Below, piece by piece: positions 1 to 3,669 of a DNA stretch of 5,300 bases (positions within the stretch are counted from its first letter, which is position 1; every line of letters starts with the position of its first letter). A program made the position numbers and the translations under genes. The notes beneath the pieces are model-generated. The model saw nothing but the letters and a program-made list of their open reading frames with translations. It had not been told where the DNA came from and ran no database searches. The stretch covers positions 1-5,300 of the forward strand of contig JAIRQI010000066.1 in the NCBI GenBank assembly GCA_031256575.1, written 5' to 3'. This DNA is from Coriobacteriales bacterium (GTDB lineage Bacteria > Actinomycetota > Coriobacteriia > Coriobacteriales > UBA8131).

Positions 1-738
1 ACTGTACTGGCTCGGCGGGTCTGTCGGGAACACCCCAGCATCGGTTCCGGCTTGGTCGAAGAGCAAATGCTGGCAGCAAACTTCGACCGAGTCTGTGTGG
101 TCACCGATATCAGCCGACCTTATCTAGACCTAGATTATTTGGAGCGTCAACTGGTTGCAGCTTATGAAAGCCAAGCGGCAGTGACGCTCGTCCTAAACAA
201 GGTTGACCGGCTTGCCGAACCACTCAACGAGCAGTTGGAAGTGATCAGCCAGCTAGCCCCAGACACTACAGTCTTGGCTTGTTCGGCACTGGACAAGCAA
301 GGAATCAAAGAACTTCAAGAGCTCTGCCCAAGCGGTTCCATGACGGTTTTCTTCGGACGCTCTGGAGTGGGAAAATCTAGTCTGATTAATGCTCTGATTG
401 GCAGGGATGACCTACTGACGGCAGCCACCCGTCAGCGTGACCAAGCCGGTCGCCACACCACAGTGGCCCGCCGGATGGTGTTTGCTGATGGACGCGCCTA
501 CTTTGACACACCTGGGGTGCGCAGCATCGGCAATTACCAGCACCAGACGGGTCTGGCCACCGTCTTTGCCGATATCGTAGAATTGGCTGAGCACTGCCGG
601 TTTCGGGATTGCAAACATTTGAGCGAGCCAGGCTGTGCGGTACAGGATGCGATCGATGCTGGTAGCTTAAGTGAACGGCGGCTGAACTCTTATCTATCCC
701 TAGCAACTGAAGTTGCCGGAGATGATGTTCTGGTTTGA
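1..738 (+). CDS. rsgA: Ribosome small-subunit-dependent GTPase A, 5' end missing
   Basis: RsgA is a GTPase that binds the maturing 30S subunit in late ribosome assembly. The frame is open from base 1, so the true start and the N-terminal OB-fold lie left of the window; 245 residues are visible. The G motifs occur in the circularly permuted order typical of the family: NKVD (G4, bases 196-207), CSAL (G5-like), then the P-loop GRSGVGKSS (355-381), a switch region with RHTT, and DTPG (G3, 505-516). The C-terminal zinc knuckle is intact as C-x4-C-x-H-x5-C (595-636). All key residues are present, so the protein should be active. It ends in the usual short helical tail (SERRLNSYLSL) at TGA 736-738. 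TTG at 52 and later ATGs lie inside the domain and are not plausible starts. The last ~68 bases are repeated three more times downstream. Family assignment is very secure. Confidence 0.94.
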   Translation, partial: TVLARRVCREHPSIGSGLVEEQMLAANFDRVCVVTDISRPYLDLDYLERQLVAAYESQAAVTLVLNKVDRLAEPLNEQLEVISQLAPDTTVLACSALDKQGIKELQELCPSGSMTVFFGRSGVGKSSLINALIGRDDLLTAATRQRDQAGRHTTVARRMVFADGRAYFDTPGVRSIGNYQHQTGLATVFADIVELAEHCRFRDCKHLSEPGCAVQDAIDAGSLSERRLNSYLSLATEVAGDDVLV

Positions 739-933
739 GTGATCGGCGGCTGAACACTAGTGAACCTTGGCTGCTGAAGTTGCCGGAGGCAATGCACTAG
801 TCTGAGTGAACGGCAGCTGAGTTCTTGCATACCCAGGCAGCCGAAGTAGCAGGAGACGATGTATTTGTCTCGAAGTATGACAGCCGAGCTCTTAAACCCT
901 GGCTTCAAAGGTTGCAGGAGACGATGTAATAAT
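668..933 (+). repeat. Four degenerate tandem copies of the rsgA 3' end (unit ~67 bp)
   Basis: The units are 668-735 (inside rsgA), 736-802, 803-869 and 870-933. The first three begin T(A/G)AGTGA-x-CGGC(G/A)GCTGA. All four share a core around CTGAAGTTGCCGGAG and end in a GGAG-x2/3-ATG type block. Units 2 and 3 align without gaps at about 70% identity by hand count. Unit 1 carries real RsgA coding sequence and the others are frame-broken, so unit 1 looks like the parent and the others like old, decaying duplications. They fill the whole rsgA to purC-like gap. No unique spacers lie between units. Confidence 0.8.
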
Positions 934-934
934 T

Positions 935-942
935 GAGAGGAG
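935..942 (+). promoter_or_regulatory. Shine-Dalgarno deciding the TTG start at 949
   Basis: GAGAGGAG sits 6 bases before TTG 949, an ideal spacing. The first ATG in the same frame (967) is 24 bases away from it, so TTG is preferred. Confidence 0.75.
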
Positions 943-948
943 AAACCC

Positions 949-1914
949 TTGACACTGCTCAAGACCATGCCACCTGACCGACAGAACCTGAGCTACGACA
1001 TCTATGACCTGGACGATCACTTATTGCTGTTAGCTTCCGACCGTGTCGCTGCCTTCGGTCAGGTCTTACCCGATCTTATCCCCAATAAAGGCCGAGCCTT
1101 GACCCAGTTATCGATCTTTTGGTACGAGCTGATGGAGAGTATCATCGACACGCACTTCCTGAGTGCTGATATTGCTGATCTGCCGGAGCGTTTTCAACCC
1201 TTTGCTGCTGAGTTGGAAGGCCGTTCGATTCTGGTTAAGAAGCTGGAGGAGTATCCGATTACCGCTGAGGTCAACGGCTATCTGACCTCGCGCTTGTTGG
1301 CGGAGTATGAGCAGCACGGTACGGTTGGTGGGGTAGAAGCCTCATCAGGTTTGCAGCTGAACAGCTTGTTGGAACAGTGCATCTACATACCTTACCTGGA
1401 AGAAGACAACAGCCAGACCGCTGCAGTAGCTGAAGGTCGAGCTAGCGCCGTTGATGAAACGAGCGCGAGCCACCCAATCATCCTGAGCGATTCTAGTTCA
1501 CGAAGCAGTCTCGGCCAACAAATCGACCTGACTCGAACAGTCGAGCTTTTTGGTACGCGAGATGCTATGGTGTTATGCTCGAACGCCTTGGATCTCTACG
1601 AGATAGCTCATGGTTTAGCCCGCTCTCGGGGTATTATCTTTGCTGACCTGCAGCTACGTTTTGGGAGGCAGGATAATCAGATCATCCTGACAGCGGTACC
1701 GAATCCTGATACCAGCAGTCTTTGGCCGGCTGCCAACTACCAAGCTGGAATCGAGCAGTCTGCGCTCATCCAGCAAGCCTTAATCGATTGGTATTCAGCA
1801 AACTGGGATCATCAGTCGGCGCTACCGGCTCTACCATACGAGATTATCCAAACCATCGAGCAGGGCTACATCCAGGCTTTTGAGCTGATTAGCGGCGAGC
1901 AATTTCAGGCATAA
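949..1914 (+). CDS. purC: SAICAR synthetase-fold protein (PurC-like), active-site motifs degenerate
   Basis: This 321-residue protein has the length and architecture of the long (~300 residue) form of SAICAR synthetase, which joins aspartate to CAIR using ATP in purine synthesis. Family landmarks are DIYDL (17-21), ASDRVAAF then VLPDLIPNKGRALTQLSIFW (29-58), GRSILVKKLE (91-100), NGYLTS (109-114), RGIIFADLQLRFG (227-239), NPDTSSLWPA (252-261) and a C-terminal DW. Many signature residues differ: the N-terminal GKxRD is gone, SAFD is AAFG, VVRGYL is EVNGYL, ADTKFEFG is ADLQLRFG, LIDE before TPDSSR is LTAV, and SFDKQ is SALIQ. The HDENI region is replaced by a Ser/Ala-rich insert (about 155-190). 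It may be a non-catalytic paralogue, a divergent enzyme or a gene in early decay; the frame is intact. The start is TTG 949 behind a strong SD. The fold family is fairly sure and the activity is doubtful, so the symbol denotes family only. Confidence 0.82.
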   Translation: MTLLKTMPPDRQNLSYDIYDLDDHLLLLASDRVAAFGQVLPDLIPNKGRALTQLSIFWYELMESIIDTHFLSADIADLPERFQPFAAELEGRSILVKKLEEYPITAEVNGYLTSRLLAEYEQHGTVGGVEASSGLQLNSLLEQCIYIPYLEEDNSQTAAVAEGRASAVDETSASHPIILSDSSSRSSLGQQIDLTRTVELFGTRDAMVLCSNALDLYEIAHGLARSRGIIFADLQLRFGRQDNQIILTAVPNPDTSSLWPAANYQAGIEQSALIQQALIDWYSANWDHQSALPALPYEIIQTIEQGYIQAFELISGEQFQA

Positions 1915-1994
1915 GCCATGACTTGAGCACCCATATCGAGCAGCTCCTCTGAGAGCAGTCCGATCAAGCTTTCACTACGAGCGGCCTCCATCAT
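1905..1994 (-). pseudogene. Possible 29-residue ORF or 3' remnant of a convergent gene
   Basis: The minus strand reads ATG-ATG from 1994 to a stop at 1905-1907, overlapping the last 10 bases of the purC-like gene tail to tail. The peptide begins MMEAARSESL and ends in LLDMGAQVMAYA. It looks like a helical, amphipathic protein C-terminus and its codon choice resembles the neighbouring genes. An AGGA lies 8 bases before the first ATG, within the palindrome arm. The frame stays open upstream through the left arm to a TGA near 2049-2051. It could be a small protein, the end of a gene cut by the palindromic element, or chance. I do not recognise a family. Confidence 0.28.
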
Positions 1995-1995
1995 G

Positions 1996-2139
1996 TGGTA
2001 GATCCTGAAAATGCCTTGAATTTGCGCTAATGAGGTGAGTATTTGGTAATATCAGTCCATATTTGGCACATTTTGGCCAAATATGAGGATAAATCCACCT
2101 CATTAGCGCAAATTCAAGGCATTTTCAGGGTCTCTACCA
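1996..2139. repeat. Large nested inverted repeat, MITE-like
   Basis: Arms 2004-2037 and 2096-2129 are a perfect 34-base inverted repeat (CCTGAAAATGCC... against ...GGCATTTTCAGG). Outside them, TGGTAGA (1996-2002) pairs with TCTACCA (2133-2139) after a small asymmetric bulge. The 58-base centre is AT-rich and holds a second perfect hairpin. The arms are too long and lack the T-run of an intrinsic terminator. No transposase and no clear target-site duplication is visible. A non-autonomous inverted-repeat element is the best explanation. The repeat itself is certain; its nature is inferred. Confidence 0.85.
2058..2085. repeat. Inner hairpin of the large palindrome
   Basis: CATATTTGGC (2058-2067) and GCCAAATATG (2076-2085) are perfect 10-base arms around an 8-base loop, placed in the centre of the larger inverted repeat. 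The whole element can fold as one long stem capped by this hairpin. Confidence 0.85.
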
Positions 2140-2232
2140 TCAAACCGTCGCAAAGGTCGAAAACAAGTATATTCAAAAGACCTGTCAGTAAACCGTTGTA
2201 GCTTCGACTTCAAGGTAAATAGCGACCCTCTT

Positions 2233-2241
2233 TGCTATAGT
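2233..2241 (+). promoter_or_regulatory. Extended -10 promoter for the two-TM protein gene
   Basis: TGC-TATAGT is an extended -10 element (TGn plus TATAGT, 2236-2241), placing transcription start near 2248, about 25 bases before the ATG. No good -35 lies at 16-18 bases; TTCAAG at 2209-2214 is too far (21). Extended -10 promoters often lack a strong -35. This suggests the gene starts its own transcript rather than depending on the purC-like gene. Confidence 0.55.
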
Positions 2242-2257
2242 GGAGTTAACAACACTC

Positions 2258-2263
2258 AAGGAG
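2258..2263 (+). promoter_or_regulatory. Shine-Dalgarno for the ATG at 2273
   Basis: AAGGAG lies 9 bases before ATG 2273, a strong and well-spaced site that fixes the start of the 302-residue protein. Confidence 0.8.
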
Positions 2264-2272
2264 AATTCTTAA

Positions 2273-3181
2273 ATGGCACAACGAAATCCACTTAATCAAC
2301 GCTACCAAGGCGACGGCCCAGGAGGCCAGACCCGCAAGTCCGCCTCATCTGCTAAACCAGTCAGTGATGCTGCTGCCTCTGTCAAGGTCAAAGGCAAACC
2401 GGAGACATCGGCAGAGAAGAAGGCTGCTGAAAAAGAGCGCAAGGCACGGATGGATAAGAAAGCCGCCGAGCGGCAGCGTAAAGCTGCCCGTGCTCAGCAA
2501 GCTCAGCGAACAGCTGAGGCTAAGACCCGCCTGGCCCGGGGAGAGATCAGCCGCGCTGAAGCCGAAGCCGCAGCGCAGGTCAAGGAGGAAGAAGAGCCCA
2601 AAAAGAAAAAGAAGGGCTTCTTTAACTGGGAGGATGATCCGAACACGACTCCTTATGTCAGCCCGGAATATCGTAAATGGCGTCGTCGCTACTGGTTCTG
2701 CCTGATCGGTGGTCTAGTTGGAGTGGCAGTCTCCTTGGTTCTGCAGCGAATCGCCAACGCGCCCTGGATAGTCGCAGCAGTAGTCGCCTATGCCTTTATG
2801 ATTGCCGGCCTGACTATTCATTTTACAAAGATTCGGCCAATGAACGAAGCTATGAAGAAATCTGGCGGCAAAAAGAGCCCCAAACAGATCAAGCATGAAG
2901 AAGAGGCCCGCACCCAAGCCGAGCAGATGGAAGCCGCTCGCAAGGCTGGTAAAGCCAACCGCCGACGTTCACGTTCGACATCTGACCAGGATGCTGAGGT
3001 TGTCGACGAAGCAGTGGACAAAGCAGTCGAAGTTGCGGTGGACGACGCAGCGGATGATACAGTTGGCGATGCGATGGACGACGCAGTCGACGACGTAGCG
3101 GATGAAGCAGTCGACGACGCGGTGGACGAAGCAATCGATGATGCTGTCGACGACGAGGATGATGCTGATAGATTGGCATAA
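2273..3181 (+). CDS. Two-TM membrane protein with basic N-terminal half and acidic repeat tail
   Basis: This 302-residue protein has no enzyme motif that I recognise. Its parts in order are: a start RNPLNQRY and TRKSASSAKP (4-29); a Lys/Arg/Ala/Glu-rich, probably helical or coiled-coil stretch (about 45-105); a KKKKK patch (110-114); FFNWEDDPNTTPYVSPEYRKWRRRYW (residues 116-141); two TM helices (about 142-160 and 164-184); a basic segment (186-235); and an acidic tail of tandem VDDA-type tetrapeptides (244-295). Positive charges flank both TMs, so both ends are probably cytoplasmic, joined by a very short outside turn. From memory, the N-terminal motif and paired TMs resemble an uncharacterised Coriobacteriia protein. 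The strong SD supports the ATG. Two stops in a row (TAA 3179-3181, TAA 3182-3184) end the gene. It has its own promoter and lies 95 bases before the next gene. Function is unknown. Confidence 0.88.
   Translation: MAQRNPLNQRYQGDGPGGQTRKSASSAKPVSDAAASVKVKGKPETSAEKKAAEKERKARMDKKAAERQRKAARAQQAQRTAEAKTRLARGEISRAEAEAAAQVKEEEEPKKKKKGFFNWEDDPNTTPYVSPEYRKWRRRYWFCLIGGLVGVAVSLVLQRIANAPWIVAAVVAYAFMIAGLTIHFTKIRPMNEAMKKSGGKKSPKQIKHEEEARTQAEQMEAARKAGKANRRRSRSTSDQDAEVVDEAVDKAVEVAVDDAADDTVGDAMDDAVDDVADEAVDDAVDEAIDDAVDDEDDADRLA
3002..3157 (+). repeat. 13 tandem 12-base coding repeats (VDDA-type)
   Basis: Residues 244-295 are thirteen four-residue units of the form (V/A/M/I)-(D/E/G)-(D/E/K/V)-(A/T/V/E), for example VDEA, VDKA, VDDA, MDDA, IDDA. 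The DNA shows a 12-base period around GTCGACGACGCA, with GTCGAC recurring. Synonymous variation between units shows it is not a very recent expansion, but such arrays can change copy number. Confidence 0.9.
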
Positions 3182-3201
3182 TAACGTCAGCCAGAGGTGG
3201 C

Positions 3202-3228
3202 TTGAAATCCATTGTTCTGTGTTAGAAT
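3202..3228 (+). promoter_or_regulatory. Candidate promoter for the 92-residue protein gene
   Basis: TTGAAA (3202-3207) and an extended -10 TGT-TAGAAT (3220-3228) are separated by 15 bases, shorter than usual, which the TGn element may offset. The predicted start is near 3235, at the left arm of a 9-bp palindrome. Confidence 0.45.
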
Positions 3229-3258
3229 CTGGATGGTGGATTAAGCTGACATCCAGAT
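3227..3258. promoter_or_regulatory. 9-bp palindrome across the predicted transcription start, possible operator
   Basis: ATCTGGATG (3227-3235) and CATCCAGAT (3250-3258) are perfect inverted arms with a 14-base spacer. The left arm overlaps the -10 and the predicted start, and the right arm ends just before the SD. If the promoter is right, most of the left arm is not transcribed, which favours a DNA-binding site. If transcription comes from upstream, it would be an RNA hairpin next to the SD. No T-run follows, so it is not a normal terminator. Confidence 0.5.
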
Positions 3259-3261
3259 AAC

Positions 3262-3267
3262 GAAAGG
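3262..3267 (+). promoter_or_regulatory. Shine-Dalgarno deciding ATG 3277 over TTG 3268
   Basis: GAAAGG ends directly before TTG 3268, leaving no spacing for that codon, but lies 9 bases before ATG 3277. The ATG is therefore the start. Confidence 0.7.
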
Positions 3268-3276
3268 TTGATCGAC

Positions 3277-3555
3277 ATGGGAATAAGACTGTTCTCTTTC
3301 TTGGCGATGATTGGTGATTCTTTGCCGGTAAATGGTGAAAGTAGCGGCGATGTTGCCTGGTATCTACAGCCGATCAAACTCTTTACGGTTTTCGAAGTTC
3401 CGCTGATTTTTGTCATCATCATCGGAGCCTTAATCGTATCTGGAATCATCTTCTTCATTCTCCAAGGCTATTTCAAGGAGATCAAGCGGCAAAAAGAACT
3501 TGCAGCTAAAGCTCAAGCCAAAGCCAAAGCAAAATCTAAGAAAAAAGGCAACTAA
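3277..3555 (+). CDS. Small single-TM protein with basic Ala/Lys tail
   Basis: This 92-residue protein has a short hydrophobic opening (IRLFSFLAMIG, 3-13), a polar, mildly acidic stretch with NGESSGD (about 14-37), one strong TM helix (about 41-64, rich in Ile, Val and Phe), then a basic tail (67-92) with EIKRQKEL followed by alternating Ala/Lys and KKKG. The positive-inside rule puts the tail in the cytoplasm and the N-terminus outside. No signal peptidase site or sorting motif is seen, and I do not recognise the family. It lies between the two-TM protein gene and the sortase gene on the same strand, with a palindrome across its predicted promoter. An in-frame TTG 9 bases upstream is rejected on SD spacing. 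It may be a partner or accessory of the neighbouring membrane proteins, but this rests only on position and charge. Confidence 0.8.
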   Translation: MGIRLFSFLAMIGDSLPVNGESSGDVAWYLQPIKLFTVFEVPLIFVIIIGALIVSGIIFFILQGYFKEIKRQKELAAKAQAKAKAKSKKKGN

Positions 3556-3565
3556 AGATCAGCCG

Positions 3566-3571
3566 TATAAT
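3566..3571 (+). promoter_or_regulatory. Consensus -10 hexamer upstream of the sortase gene
   Basis: TATAAT lies 10 bases after the stop of the 92-residue gene. I see no -35 at the right distance and no TGn extension, so the hexamer may be chance or may need an activator. A start near 3578 would give a leader of about 92 bases that includes the two alternative stems. Confidence 0.35.
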
Positions 3572-3587
3572 CCAACTATCGAACAAG

Positions 3588-3623
3588 GCTCTCGCAGACA
3601 AGAAACGAGAGCACTTGTCTTTT
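3588..3623 (+). promoter_or_regulatory. Two overlapping alternative stems in the sortase leader, attenuator-like
   Basis: Stem A pairs GCTCTCG (3588-3594) with CGAGAGC (3606-3612). Stem B pairs AGACAAG (3596-3602) with CTTGTCT (3614-3620) and is followed by T residues to 3623. The 5' arm of B lies in the loop of A and the 3' arm of A lies in the loop of B, so the stems interleave. The linkers (1, 3 and 1 bases) look too short for both to form as a full pseudoknot, so they are probably alternatives. B plus its short T-run resembles a weak terminator and A an anti-terminator. No leader peptide or ligand-binding domain is evident. Confidence 0.4.
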
Positions 3624-3669
3624 CAGACCGATAAGCACGAAATGGTAAGGCTCTGAGAGTGGTGGTTTT

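Larger units (their letters stand above)
1915..2272. other. 358-base gap between the purC-like gene and the two-TM protein gene
   Basis: The gap holds, left to right, a short possible minus-strand ORF (to 1994), a large nested palindrome (1996-2139), about 90 bases with no recognisable structure (2140-2230), and an extended -10 promoter and SD for the next gene. I see no tRNA, no other RNA gene and no classical GC-rich stem plus T-run terminator after the purC-like gene. Confidence 0.7.

Noticed and set aside
386..757. Minus-strand frame of 123 codons opposite rsgA
   Set aside because: It lies opposite conserved RsgA motifs including the P-loop end and zinc site. The peptide has no recognisable features and is rich in residues typical of antisense reading.
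904..932. Promoter TTCAAA-17-TAATAA for the purC-like gene
   Set aside because: Both hexamers are poor matches within repeat sequence, and the start would fall inside the SD.
668..933. CRISPR array
   Set aside because: Units of ~67 bases adjoin each other with no unique spacers, and the first unit is inside a conserved gene.
690..968. Minus-strand frame of 92 codons across the tandem repeats
   Set aside because: It is open because the repeats share a stop-free reverse frame. It crosses from the rsgA end into the purC-like start and shows no protein-like features.
1996..2139. Intrinsic terminator of the purC-like gene
   Set aside because: The stem is 34 bp with a 58-base centre, is not GC-rich and has no T-run after the right arm.
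3185..3201. Terminator hairpin AGCC-loop-GGCT after the two-TM protein gene
   Set aside because: The stem is only 4 bp with no T-run.
2364..3212. Overlapping frames on both strands within the two-TM protein gene
   Set aside because: They consist of Arg/Pro/His-rich or Lys/Arg-rich out-of-frame readings of biased codons. Only the 2273 frame has a strong SD, TM helices and a sensible architecture.
3588..3620. Classical H-type pseudoknot
   Set aside because: Two 7-bp stems with linkers of 1, 3 and 1 bases look sterically too tight to form together, so alternative stems are more likely.
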